Assembly: GCA_030562195.1 (NCBI GenBank)
Contig: JAUJPP010000007.1
Location: forward strand, 30,005,769 to 30,069,768
Direction of reading: 5' to 3'
Origin: Nipponacmea schrenckii
Lineage: Eukaryota > Mollusca > Gastropoda > Lottiidae
Length of the DNA stretch: 64,000 bases
Shown: positions 1 through 11,502 of the stretch, piece after piece
Layout: each line of letters opens with the position of its first letter
Numbering within the stretch: position 1 is the stretch's first letter
The notes under the pieces: generated by a model
Databases searched by the model: none
What the model saw: only the letters and a program-made list of their open reading frames with translations
What the model was told of the DNA's origin: nothing
Program-made: the position numbers and the translations under genes

Positions 1-236
1 ATTTAAACAATTGTTGTTATTATCTATTTGAAATGGTAATTTATTTGTCTTATTAACTTTAAAACATTTCTTGTAGCTGTATCTATTACTGAGGTTTTCA
101 ACTAATGTTTTTATAGATTTTGAATGCATATGACTAAAGTTTTGACATATTTTAACTTATAATAAAAGGAGTGAATCCATGTTGAGGGTTTTAAGTATAT
201 ATTTATTTGTTGACAAGATATCTATTTTCATTGCAG

Positions 237-376
237 TTCACCAAACATTGCCAAGCCTTTTCATGTTGGTCATCTAAAATCTACAGTTTTAGGCAATTCT
301 TTGTCTAACCTTTATAAAACATTTGACCATGATGTTGTTCGAATGAATTATCTTGGAGATTATGGCATACAGTTTG
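237..376 (+). CDS. RARS2: RARS2 exon with HIGH-type active-site motif
   Basis: The exon follows an ATTGCAG acceptor, and its first base completes a codon from the exon outside the window. It encodes [16 protein letters not shown], where HVGH is the class I synthetase HIGH motif that binds the ATP phosphates. It ends with [11 protein letters not shown] in phase 1 before the GTTTGT donor. It corresponds to the human RARS2 segment around FHVGHLRST and NYLGDWGMQFG. This is the first exon in the window; positions 1-236 are the intron before it. Confidence 0.95.
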
Positions 377-3300
377 GTTTGTATTTTATTCAGAATTAAC
401 TGACTGAAAGTAGAGCATGATACATATATTTCTAATTTAAAGTTGTTATGAAAGAAACAGCATAAAGTTTATATTGACTGTTTGTTACTGTTTGTTTACT
501 CTTAACAACCATTGACAAATGGAAATGAAAAAAAAACAGGCAATGATAATGTCCTGGCAAAATTTTGTCTTATTGCATGGCATTTTTTTTTAAACCCAAT
601 AAGAGAATAGGTAAAATTTGATTTCATTGTTAAACTATATATCACTGATCCTATCTGTTTGTGTTTCTTTTAAATTTTCCGTTCAAAGATACCTTGCAAT
701 AATGTAAAAGGAATAGACTGTACATTTTTACAAAGCATAATCTTCCAGAGCACAGTGGTTAAAGCGTTGGTACTTAAACGTCATGACGTCATTTGCTTGG
801 ATACGTTGAAAATGTCGGACGTGAGTTCTAATCTCGATCGGTGTTTGAAAGTTCGATGAATAAGTCATCTTCACTCATAACTCCAGTCCACCCAGCTGCA
901 AATGGGTACGAATAATCTGAGAAGGATCAATGCCAAGAGGTTTGGCCAAGGAACAGCCCCTCTCACGGCGGACTTGTGAACAAAACCTTGTTGTTAGTTG
1001 TCATCCTTGTAAAATATAGTTGTTTCTTTCTTTTTTCTTTCTTTCTTCCATCACAAATTATTCTTTTGTTACTGACTCTACAACATATGCTAAATTACTT
1101 AGTTTTATATTCAATACTATTCTATTTGATATAGTTATTATGTATCTGGCCTATCAAAGATATGGTAGTGAGGAAAAATTAAAAGCAGATCCATTAAACC
1201 ATTTATATGAGGTAAATAATGTACAATATTTCAAACTAAAAAAGAAAGGAGCCCCTTTGGCTGGCTAAACCTGAAGTTTCAGGGTTCAAACTGTGCATGT
1301 TAAAGATCCCTTGAGAGTTCAAATCACAAATGAGTAAAATAAGCTAATCAGGGGCAGAAGATTAAAAACTCCATTCATTTCACTTTCAAAACAAATGGTA
1401 ACTCATTTTGTGTTAATGATTTTTCGAAAAAATGATATTTTTAGTCATATTTGTAGGGGATGAAAATGATATTTTTAATCATATTTGTAGGGGATAAAAA
1501 ATTTTTTTTAACCCTCTCATTTAAAATTTCAGTTGTATGTTAATATTCACAAAGAAATCGATGAGGAAAGAGGTTCAGCTAGAGATGGCAGATCTACTCC
1601 TACGTATGAAGAAGCTAAAAAGCTTTATAAGAGAATCGATAGTGGTAAATTATTATTTTATGTTATATATTTTTTATAGAGATATATGGCATACCATGTT
1701 GTCAGATGAAATTTTATCAAAGTGCTTATATTGATGACTTTTAAAAACATGTGTGGTTGACCCTAGCCATTTAAATTAAATAGTAAATTGGTAGAATTGG
1801 CAATCCTTTTGGTAGAGTTTTAGATGGCATACAAGTAGAAACCCAAGAAATTGTACATAACATTAACTGTACATAGACTTAACTTACAAAGGAAAACTGT
1901 ATAATTGTAGGGGAAAGAATAGAAGAATATGAAACAATATGGAAGAAACTTAGTGAAATATCTCGATTAGAATATGATAAAATGTACAAGGTATGTATGC
2001 ACTCAAAAATACCGATGCCACAGCAAGTGCTTTAAAGAGTCTGACTGTAATGACTGGTCTCCACGTAAAGTATATGAGCTTTGAGTTTATTGTTGAAAGG
2101 CTGTATTAGGTTGTGTTTGCCTTTGACAAATATAGAGTGCTTCCAATCATTTGGAAATATGTAAAAAAATATATTTGATTTAAAAACATTCTGGAATATC
2201 AATAAATTATTATTAGATTTTTGTAGAGATTAGGAATTGAATTTGATGAAACAGAAAGTGAGTCTATGTATTTTGAGAGAGCTTATAAATTAGCCAAAGA
2301 CCTTGAGGAACAAGGCAAGTTAAATACCAGGTAAAAACAGCATTTAAATTCATAAATTAATACAAGCGTGTTTTAAAAACGACCTGACCTCGGCCATTGG
2401 CATTAATCCTAATCACTCTTCTCATGGTCTATAATTTTTCTTACTCTACAACTAGTAAGAATCCTTATCATTGTTCTCTATTTATATCACTGTTCTCTAT
2501 CACTTTTTTCTATCTATATCACTGTTCTCTATCTGTATATCACTGTTCTCTATATCACTGTTCTCTATCTATATCACTGTTCTCTATCTATATCACTGTT
2601 CTCTATCTATATCACTGTTCTCTATCTATATCACTGTTCTCAATCTCTATCACTGTTCTCTATCTATATCACTGTTCTCTATCACTTTTCTCTATCTACA
2701 TGTATATCACTGTTCTCTATCACTTTTCTCTATTTATATCACTGTTCTCTATCACTTTTCTCTATATATATATCACTGTTCTCTATCTGTATATCACTGT
2801 TCTCTATCTGTATATCACTGTTCTCTATCTGTATATCACTGTTCTCTATCTCTATCACTGTTCTCTATCTCTATCACTGTTCTCTAAATCACTGATCTCG
2901 TCCATACCAAAGCTCTCTATCTATATCACTGTTCTCTATCTGTATCACTGTTCTCTATCTCTGTCGCTGTCCTCTATCTCTATCACTGTTCTATATCTCT
3001 ATCACTGTTCTTTATATCACTGATCTCATCCATACCAAAGTTCTCTATCTATATAACTGTTCTCTATCTATATCACTGCTCTCTATCTCTATCACTGTTT
3101 TCTATATCACTGATCTCATCCATACCAAAGTTCTGTATCTATACCAAAGTTCTGTATCTATATAACTGTTGTCTATCTATATCACTGCTCTCTATCTCTA
3201 TCACTGCTCTCTATCTCTATCACTGTTCTCTATATCACTGATCTTGTCCATACCAAAGTTCTCAATCTCTATCACTGTTCTCTATCTGTATCACTGTTCT

Positions 3301-6300
3301 CTATCTCTATCACTGTTCTCAATCTCTATCACTGTTTTCTATCTCTATCACTGTTCTATATCTCTATCACTATTCTCTACCTATATCACTGTTCTCTATC
3401 TGTATCACTGTTCTCTATCTCTATCACTGTTCTCCATCTCTATCACTGTTCTCAATCTCTATCACTGTTCTCTATCTCTATCACTGTTCTCTAACTCTGA
3501 CACTGTTCTATATGTCTATCACTGTTGTCTATATCACTGATCTCGTCCATACCAAAGTTCTCTATCTATATCACTAATCTCTATCTCTATCACTGTTATC
3601 TACATGTATATCACTGATCTCGCCCATACCAAAGTTCTCTATATCACTGTTCTCTATCTCTAACACTGTTCTCTATATAACTGATCTTGTCCATACCAAA
3701 GTTCTCAATCTCTATCTCTGTTCTATATCTCTATCACTGTTCTGGTCAATACCAAAGTTCTCAATCCCTTTCATAACTTAAAATCTTGAACTACTTCCAG
3801 TATCTATCTACAATCTTATTGCTTTGAATGTCTTGAGGAGCCATGGTGGCTTGGACGCAAACGTTGAGGTTAACCTTCGTTTTTTTTAAAAACCGTCTAG
3901 TCGTTTGGATGGGACAATAAAGCGAGGCCCTGTGTGCTACAGGCCTTGCACGTTGAAGGTCCCTCGACAGTTCAAAATCGATTTCCCTCATAGTACACTG
4001 TATGGCTTTGCCTGTCTTCATTAGCCCATAATGGCAGAAGAGTAGGACATAAAACCGTATTCATTTCATTTTTCATTTAAATGTCTTAAAGAAATTAATT
4101 GATTATTTTTAGGGATGGTATGGGTATTCTTGTGGTACAACATGATGATGAAGAACAAAGAATACCTCTCAGGAAGTCTGACTTGTCAACTCTATATATT
4201 ACCAGGTAAGCTTCTACTGTCAGGTTTGAGGGTTGATAATATTTTTATCAACTGTATGTTTTAGAATGTACACTACAATTAATTGCTTTAATCCCTTTTC
4301 AACAAAAGCATGCAGTGAGCAGGTATATTATGTTAAATATATCAAATATCATAAAAAATAAAATGATTTTAAAGATTACAGCATTATATTGAAGAAATAT
4401 TGTGTAAAGTTTAAGTGTAGGCCTATATTAGTAGTATAAAATGGTGGAACCGCACTGAAGTGTCTATAGGTTTTCAATATTGCATGAGGGGCTTGGCATA
4501 GTGCTACATGTACCAAGAGTGTGCATAGCACACTTGTTATTTTGACACAAATAGCTAGGCAATTCATTGTGTTTGTGAAAGTGTATTTCTAAATTTGACC
4601 TAATTTGACGTATTCTATTTATAACTCCTATGTATACGGCTGTTGGATTCCCCCTGGAATGTTATAGTAAAAACATAAGACGACGTCATAGGGAGTTCCC
4701 TCTAACCTACTCGGCTCAACTTGTACATGTGACTTGATTTGGTTGCATTGTTGTCAAAAAGGGATTAAAGACATTGTCAGTGGAAATAATAGCCCATGGG
4801 TGGTTGGACCGGCTTCAAAATATGGTTTAATGGTAATTTGTTGTCTAGGTTGACACTGCAGCTGGGAAATCGCTAAGCGACATGGCTTTTGAAAACAATA
4901 ATGGCAACTCAATCATTCGATTCTGTACAAAAAGTAGTTCGACCGTATTCAACGTATGTGTAATATGGAATCAATTATTACATGGGCCCGATTTCCCTTA
5001 TATCGGTATAGTAGGATTACACATGTATGTAACAAATGACTTTGCGATATTACTAATCAATAACTTGGTCTATATAATGCCAAATTCTTGACTTATAGAT
5101 TTTCTAGATTTACCTGTAGGTAGGAAAAAGTGCTGCGCATTATTATTATTTTTTCGATGACTTGTGTAAACAAGTCTTTTGATTTGTACAGAAGATGTTG
5201 GTAGGTTACAGACAAGTTATTCCAATTTGCATAGAGTAACCTGCCCCCAATTTTAACTCTGATTTTCAGTTTAAAACAATTATTACAAATTAGTATATTT
5301 GAAAATTTTGACTTTCGAATAAATAGTGTGTTTGATTGATTCAGTGATTTGAATGCTTTGATTTTGTTTAAGAAGACCATTAGGATTGAAATGTAGATAC
5401 ATAGATATAATCAACGTTTTCTGATTTTTTTTAATAATATTTCAGAGATATAGTAGCAATTGCAGATAGATTTGAAAAATATAGATTTGATCAAATTCAT
5501 TATGTGGTAAGCTTATCTGTTTTTATTCCTCAATATCTATTTAATAATATCCAATAATATATCTATAATAAGTAGGCTTTTCTTGTTAGTTAATTCGTGC
5601 ATTTCAGAGTCTATTACAGTCAGTTGTAAATAACAATAAATAAGAATCTATGGTAATGGTATTTATCTTGTTCATTTATAGGTTTCTGCAGATCAATCTA
5701 AACATTTTAGCAATCTCTATTCAGCTGTAAAGTGCTTGTATCCAAATATTTTTCAGAATATGTAAGTTTAATTGTTAAAAAAATGTCCACTATCATTAGT
5801 ATAAGCAAATTGACCTCTTCAAATTCAAGAATATGCCCCTCCACAATCCTTTTAGGAGTTACAGTATTTCTCCAATCTTGATGCATGTTTATATTGATGA
5901 GATCAAGTTCGAAATTAGTAAAAATCTGTTGAAAGGTTTATAACTATAAGTTATTGACATTGATTTTAAAAGCTATTCAAATTTGACTTGTAGGCATAAT
6001 AGAGGCTACAGTTTTTATCCTATCTCAATCAAACTTGGAATGCATGTATTTATTGCCTTGTCTGCTTAGAGTTTTATTGTGTAGAGTATTCAAGTTATCA
6101 TGTGTAAATTAATCATAATCAAATGCTTTCCTTTGTTACTTGTAGTTTCTTGTACTATTTGTAGACAAGGAAGTGAATTTCATGTAAAATTTGGTAGAAT
6201 AATTGGTATTAGTACTAGGAAAGGTGATGCAATATTTTTAGAAGATGTGTTGAATGAAGCTAGGGATGAAACTCGAAATTTAATCGAATCTTCTAGAAGT

Positions 6301-9300
6301 AAGTGGCAAAATCTAATGACTTCCTTTGTATTGTCATATAGCAGTTTAGTTAAAGGCAATAACACAGATAGTAAATCTATATAACCCAGAATATTCAACT
6401 GAATGATGATATGGCTTGGCCAAGCTGTTAGACAAGGAATGAAATATTCATACGCCAAATTTTTTTAAAGGGGCCCAGGCTTGACTTGTTTCGGACAATC
6501 ATCCGACAGCCTTAAACACATGAAATCTTTGCTTAGCTAATCAGAAATAGTCTACAGAGCTTACCTTTGAAATTTGAGCCTTCAAATTCATGTGTATCCA
6601 TAATTATCCGTAATTGAAAAATCATAACGTCTTAAGAAATTACGAACGTCCCACCATATTGGAAAACGGTTCGTCTTGATAATCAAAGAGTTATCCTTCC
6701 CGTCGTGCAATAGAGCTCATATATATAAATAGACTACAACGCATTTTCAATTGTAGACTTTGTCAACAGGACACACAATTTTCAGACTGACTGGAGACCA
6801 GCCGCGTACAGCAAGGAAAAAAAAATGAAAAGTGAAATTTTTTGTTTGAGGTATATTTCAAGGTATTTTGCGATTTTCTTAGAGCTTGAGTATTTCTGAG
6901 GACTGTTTAAATGTAACAAAGGCCCAAAACGACCCCTAAAAATCAAGCCTGGGCCCCTTTGATGCAATTTATTTTTTTTCAGATACTAAAATCAACGAGG
7001 ATGAATTTGTCCAAGTTGCTGATCATCTCGCAATATCATCAGCTATTGCTCAATATCTGTCCTCAAGAGGACGCTATGAGTATGATAAGAGCAAGTTTAT
7101 GAATTTAAATTCTGATTCTGGCTTATTTTTACAATATTGTCATGCAAGATTATACAGGTAAGTTTTTACAGAGCTAAATCTAAATTTAGATTGATTTGAG
7201 TAAACTTTTAGGACATTTCAAATTATTCAATGACACTGTCTATTAGAACAAAAGTTACACCCATTGATTTCACTATTTATTGATAAATACATGCTAAGTA
7301 AACTGTACTTGGATGAGTAAGTGACACTTTTGCAGCCTATTCATTTTGGCATGACTGTCGGTCATGACCGGCATAAAGGGGCAAATCAAATACCCTGGTA
7401 AGTATTCTTACAGATTCATCTGTAGATGCATTTTAAACTGTACATAAACATTATGTTGTACTTAACATGTGAACAAAGGTATACTCATAGATATACATCA
7501 TTGGTAAACTGTACTTAATGCATTATATATAGTATACTTACCTGGTAATGTATACATCATTGGTAAGGCTGCAACGTTTAGTCTTTTCTGTAAACGTTTA
7601 AACGAAAGTTATTAAACGAAACGGTACCGTTTAAACGTTTGGGTTTGGTTGGTCCAATGCTACACAATGTCCAAGTCGGCAGTCTTAGAGACACTAAACC
7701 TCCACACAAAATGCAAAAGTAAAGCCGAATATTTCTAAGGGAATAGTATAAGATTTGCTGTTGTATTGTTGTCTGTAATGGAGCTAGATTATCGTATCGC
7801 AGTGTTATCTGCCATTTATTTAACGGAACGTCATGTGACAGTGTAGTGATACAAACAAATTGAAAGTAGACTTGATATAGAAGGAGGAAATAAATGCGAA
7901 ATTATACGGAATCAACACAGATGTGTTATTAAGTTTGCGTACTTATAAGCCTGTAATTATTTACTTTTTGTCCTGTAATTTGACGAGTACTGCAAGATTA
8001 CAGCAAGAACGCAAAGACAGGTCTATATTTAGATCACTAATTCTACTTGTTATTTAAACATAGGGGTTATTCGGCGGGAATATAAATCTTCCGCCAGAAG
8101 TTATTTTTGTTTAAACGATTAATCATTTTCTAAACATTTACTGGAACTGGTCTAAACGTTTACATTTAAACGTTTAACCGTTGCAGCCTTAATCATTGGT
8201 CAATGTACTTACATGATTAAACTTAATGCTTTATATATAGTATACTTACTTGGAAATGTATACATCATTGGTAAACTTTACTTACATGAATGAACTAAAA
8301 GGATTATATAAAGCTCTATTATACTTGGTAATGTAAACATCATTGGTAAACTGTACTTACATGAATAAACTGAATGCATTATATATATAGTATACTTACT
8401 TGGTTATGTGTATGGATCGCTGGTAAACTGTACTTTAATGAATGAACTTAATGCAATATATATATAGTATACTTACTTGGTTATGTGTATGGATCACTGG
8501 TAAACTCTACTTAAATGAATGAACTTAATGCATTATATATATAGTATACTTACTTGGTTATGTGTATGGATCACTGGTAAACTGTACTTACATGAATAAA
8601 CTTAATGCATTATATATATAGCATAAATACTTGGTAATGTATACATCATTGGTAAACTGTACTTTCATGAATAAACTTAATGCATATATATATCATATAC
8701 TTACTTGATAATGTCAAAGACCATATAAATTATAGTAAACTACTTACATAAATGAACTTGAGGAATGTTAATAAAAGCAAAAGAGAAAATGTTCATTCAA
8801 AGATATTTAAGATTATGCAACCAAAAAAGTTCTCAGTATTTTCTCTTGTATAACATTTTTCAGTTTAAAGAAAAACATAGATGTAGGTGATATAGAGTCA
8901 ATAGATCATAAATTATTACCAGAAGAATCTGCTCGTTCCTTAATATATTGCTTAGCAAGGTAGTCTTTTTTACTCTTACCAATTGCATGAATCTCTTGTT
9001 GAACACATCGAACTATTTATGGACTAATTTGACTAAACATAAGGGGAGGTACGGTGGCTCATTAAGTTGATTTTTTCTTTCTAACCTGAAGGTCCCAGTT
9101 TAAATACCAGCATAGATAAAGATAATCTCTTTTATTTTTTATTTGATTGATATATGTTACAATTCTGGGCAAATTTTCCATCTGTTCAGACTGCCTTGCC
9201 AGACTGCCTTGCGCCTAAAAGTAGGACTTACAAGTTCATTTTTTGTTTCAATTCATTTGTTTTAAAATGACTGTGCAGTGGCTCATGGAATTATTTGCCC

Positions 9301-10712
9301 TAGCTTTAATATTTCACAATCCAACAGTTCTGATTGCACTATCATTAAAGATTCATAAATATTATAATAATAAACAGTAAATAAAGTTTTTTGCATCAAA
9401 CTTATTTATGTTTTAGGTATCCAGACATTCTTCAAAACTCATTAGCAAGTCTTGCCCCTCATTTATTGGTTCATTATCTGTTTCAATTAGGGTATGTATA
9501 GTTTATTAAAATGATGAATAGTTAATGACTTCTTTTACCTTCCGTCCTTTTCACCATTCGGTTTTGTGTTTGATATTTGTGGACCCAGTTATTTCAGAAA
9601 AGTGTTTGCAATTGGGGCATTGGGGTTAAAGGTTACAAAAACTACAGCAGAAGGTTCAGTTTGACTAGAAATAATACAAAAACCTTACAGGAAACAAAAG
9701 ACTGGAAATAAAACAATTAATATTAACATCAACTGTCCACTATTATGCAGTTTGATATTAACAGACCTATGAAATATATCAAATGTAACGACATCATTGT
9801 GCATAATTACAATCAGAAAGGCAAGTCAGAATAAATGACTTAGTTAAGTACACTGATATATAATACTAAACTTATCCTGTGGTTCTGTTGTAATAATTAT
9901 TTAAAATGAAGCAAAAATATTTTTTTTGTATTCATTTAATAAAGACTAACATTTTAAAAATGTATCTTTTTGATTTAATTATTTCAGTCATTCAGTTAAT
10001 ACAGCTTATGCTGATCTGAAGGTTAAAGATCAATCCACAGAGCTAGTAGAAGTAAGACTTATTTCATACACTCACTTCCAAGCCATTGTACAGAAGTTTT
10101 ATAAACAAAAATATTATATGTAATGGGGACACCATTCTAATTTGTAATCAGATGTTTGTGGTTGATACTCAACTACAAGTGTTTTATGAATCAGTAATTG
10201 AAAAATATATGCTTGTAAAGGCCTTTCATCAAACACTTAGTTCTAGCGGAATTGCAGGAACCAGACATCTGATTGAAGATTGGAATGGTGCTAATCAATG
10301 CTATCAACTTCCTTACAAATCTTTTAAAGTGGCATGCTTGTAAATCCTTTAAAGGGCACCTCTTGACACTTTGCTTCCATACTATCCTTGCTTTGCCAAA
10401 GTATTTCTGGAAATGAAGAATCCATCTCTAGGTTCCAGAAGATTAAAAGTTGCCACATATTTCTCTATTTGGATGGAATTTGTACAATTTGATTTAATTC
10501 ACAGATATTTTGACTAATCATAGGAAATATTGGATCAATAAAGGAGCCATTTTGAAACTATTAAATAATATCCCTATTATCTTAATCTGTAATCTATTAC
10601 AGCTAACTCAATATTTCTGTTTCAGGCCAGACTGGGATTATTCAATTGTGCTCGTCAAACATTGGCTCATGGACTCAAAATATTGGGCATTGAACCCTTG
10701 AATGAAATTTAG
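237..10712 (+). CDS. RARS2: Mitochondrial arginyl-tRNA synthetase, 3' portion (14 exons)
   Basis: This nuclear gene's enzyme charges mitochondrial tRNA-Arg with arginine using ATP in the mitochondrial matrix. I read 14 exons: 237-376, 1135-1211, 1533-1644, 1911-1990, 2227-2330, 4113-4205, 5446-5506, 5682-5761, 6165-6298, 6983-7157, 8864-8959, 9417-9491, 9988-10051 and 10626-10712 (stop TAG). All introns are GT-AG and every phase joins without a stop, giving 458 residues. The human protein is about 578 residues, so the N-terminus with the targeting peptide lies left of the window. Visible landmarks are the class I HVGH motif, [14 protein letters not shown], a degenerate KMSK loop ([17 protein letters not shown]) and a DALR-type domain from [12 protein letters not shown] onward. 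The lack of a canonical KMSKS fits mitochondrial ArgRS, where human RARS2 has TRRGD. Introns carry several repeats, but no exon is damaged, so the gene looks functional. Confidence 0.96.
746..990 (+). mobile_element. tRNA-derived SINE copy in a RARS2 intron
   Basis: A tRNA-like head starts near 746. Box A is around 748-770 (AGCACAGTGGTTAAAGCG) and box B is around 823-835 (GAGTTCTAATCTC, near GAGTTCGAATCTC). Downstream is a body with CCAGTCCACCCAGCTGC and AAATGGGTACG, a module seen in many invertebrate SINEs. The element lies between the first two visible exons and follows the gene's orientation. I could not define target duplications. Confidence 0.7.
1251..1395 (+). mobile_element. Diverged SINE 3' module
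   Basis: This intronic stretch shares the order of blocks seen at 3838-4075: TGCATGTTAAAGATCCCTTG, AGAGTTCAAATC, GGGGCAGAAG, then a tail of ATTCATTTCA type. The head is missing or too decayed to see. It looks like an old 5'-truncated copy of the local SINE family. Confidence 0.5.
2466..3765. repeat. 17-18 bp minisatellite in a RARS2 intron
   Basis: About 1.3 kb is built from a unit near TATCACTGTTCTCTATC, with variants adding 1-4 bases. From about 2890 a longer interspersed block recurs (ACTGATCTCGTCCATACC followed by AAAGTTCTC), making a loose higher-order pattern. Because the unit is CT-rich and stop-poor, it yields long open frames such as 2397-3023 and 3169-3540. These translate into repeated [14 protein letters not shown] strings and are not genes. 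Confidence 0.95.
3838..4075 (+). mobile_element. SINE copy just upstream of a RARS2 exon
   Basis: A tRNA-like head (GGAGCCATGGTGGCTTGG) is followed by GATGGGACAATAAAGCGAGG, CCCTGTGTGC, GCACGTTGAAGGTCCCTCG and GCAGAAGAGTAGGACATAAA, with a CATTCATTTCATTTTTCATTT-type tail. It ends about 40 bases before the 4113 exon. Related blocks occur at 1251, 9047, 33620 and, reversed, 55140-55320, so this is a dispersed family. Confidence 0.65.
6165..6298 (+). CDS. RARS2: RARS2 exon with KMSK-equivalent loop
   Basis: The exon runs from a TTTGTAG acceptor to a GTAAGT donor, entering in phase 2 and leaving in phase 1. It encodes a conserved block, [18 protein letters not shown] followed by [11 protein letters not shown]. 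The STRKG stretch sits where cytosolic class I enzymes have KMSKS, the loop that stabilises the adenylate transition state. Mitochondrial ArgRS lacks the canonical sequence, so the change is expected. Confidence 0.94.
6467..6960. mobile_element. MITE-like element with 18-bp terminal inverted repeats
   Basis: The segment starts with AAAGGGGCCCAGGCTTGA and ends with its exact reverse complement, TCAAGCCTGGGCCCCTTT. The 494 bases between the outer ends carry no meaningful reading frame, which fits a non-autonomous DNA transposon. I could not identify the target-site duplication, so the superfamily is open. It ends 22 bases before the 6983 exon, and the polypyrimidine tract lies in the short stretch between. 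Confidence 0.8.
6983..10712 (+). CDS. RARS2: RARS2 C-terminal DALR-type anticodon-binding domain (5 exons)
   Basis: The exons 6983-7157, 8864-8959, 9417-9491, 9988-10051 and 10626-10712 encode the C-terminal helical domain. It contains [13 protein letters not shown] (human VFLQYTHARLHS), then the helices [17 protein letters not shown] and [19 protein letters not shown], and ends in [20 protein letters not shown] just before the stop. Class I ArgRS enzymes use this DALR_1 domain to read the anticodon. The 8864 and 10626 exons sit behind clear polypyrimidine-AG acceptors. The large 7158-8863 intron holds the 77-bp array and the hAT-like element. Confidence 0.94.
7475..8745. repeat. 77-bp tandem array in a RARS2 intron
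   Basis: Units of about 77 bp repeat the order AGTATACTTACTTGGT, GGTAAACTGTACTT, ATGAATAAACTTAATGCATT and a TATATATA run. The clearest period is between 8389 and 8466. The array is interrupted at 7564-8191 by an inserted transposon. Copies near 8389-8640 are most alike (TTATGTGTATGGATCACTGG), while outer copies read ATGTATACATCATTGG, suggesting recent local expansion. Confidence 0.9.
7556..8199. mobile_element. hAT-like MITE with 8-bp target duplication
   Basis: The element spans 7564-8191 (628 bp). It starts TAAGGCTGCAACG and ends CGTTGCAGCCTTA, a perfect 13-bp inverted pair, with further imperfect pairing built on AAACGTTT motifs. It is flanked on both sides by ATCATTGG (7556-7563 and 8192-8199), an exact 8-bp direct repeat. 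An 8-bp duplication and GGCTGCAACG ends are typical of the hAT superfamily. No transposase frame exists inside, so it must have been moved in trans. Confidence 0.9.
9047..9290 (+). mobile_element. Diverged SINE copy in a RARS2 intron
   Basis: A tRNA-like head, GGTACGGTGGCTCATTAAG, is followed by a box-B-like GGTCCCAGTTTAAATACC, then GCGCCTAAAAGTAGGACTTA and a TTCAATTCATTTG tail. The order matches the SINE family at 3838. It lies between the 8864 and 9417 exons. Confidence 0.55.
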
Positions 10713-11451
10713 AGCTGTGTTTTAGTATATGCCCAGATCGAAGAAATAGAGAAGTCTCCATGCAAGAACAACACCAGTAATCTAAGGTTTAGCCAACTCA
10801 ATGGCCAACAGATGGGTCTATTGGTGAAAGATGAAAATCGGTCATTATGAAAATCCTTGCCTATGACCATTATAATTAGGTTATTAGATTGTAACAAGGT
10901 GAACAAACGAGCATGATTCTCTAGTGTATATAAAACAATTTGCATCAGATTTTAATGAAATTTGGAACTTATTGATGATTATAAGAGTTGCTGCCCTTTA
11001 CATGTTGGGTTTCAAAAATATAGAAAGCAGCGGCTTAAATGTTTCTTTAGATAGTGAATTTGTATTTTTTTTTTTCAAAACTATAATAGTTGCACTGAAA
11101 GCGTATTTTGATGTGAGTAGTAATCTACAGATTCAAAAAAGGTTAACCATTTATGTATTTTGTACTGAATATTTCGTATGAGTGCTATATAAAATTATTA
11201 TAGATATAATTAATATTAAACATTGTATGGGATATACAAGAGGTTTTCAAGCCTTGCAGGAATAGTACCTCTGGGAATGGACATAAAACATTTGGATGAA
11301 ATTTATTGTGAGAGTATTTAAAATTCAAGAAAAATCTTTCATTTACCGATAATTCTTGTCAATCTCTCGGACAAATTGGTTGCCATTATAAATGTGGGCG
11401 CATTACGATGGCCATCGCTATTTTTCACTGTGTGATAATCTTGGCAAATCC

Positions 11452-11502
11452 AATAAAATTCCTAAATTGGATTCTAGAGTCTCAGTAAATACATATAATA
11501 AA
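11452..11502 (+). terminator. Candidate RARS2 polyadenylation signals
   Basis: Two AATAAA hexamers lie at 11452-11457 and 11497-11502, 740-790 bases past the RARS2 stop. They would give a 3'UTR of about 0.8 kb. I saw no earlier AATAAA after the stop on this strand. This is inferred from the motif only. Confidence 0.4.

Noticed and set aside
2397..3540. Long open frames of 208, 138 and 123 codons on the plus strand
   Set aside because: They are translations of the 17-18 bp minisatellite in a RARS2 intron and consist of repeated [14 protein letters not shown] strings.
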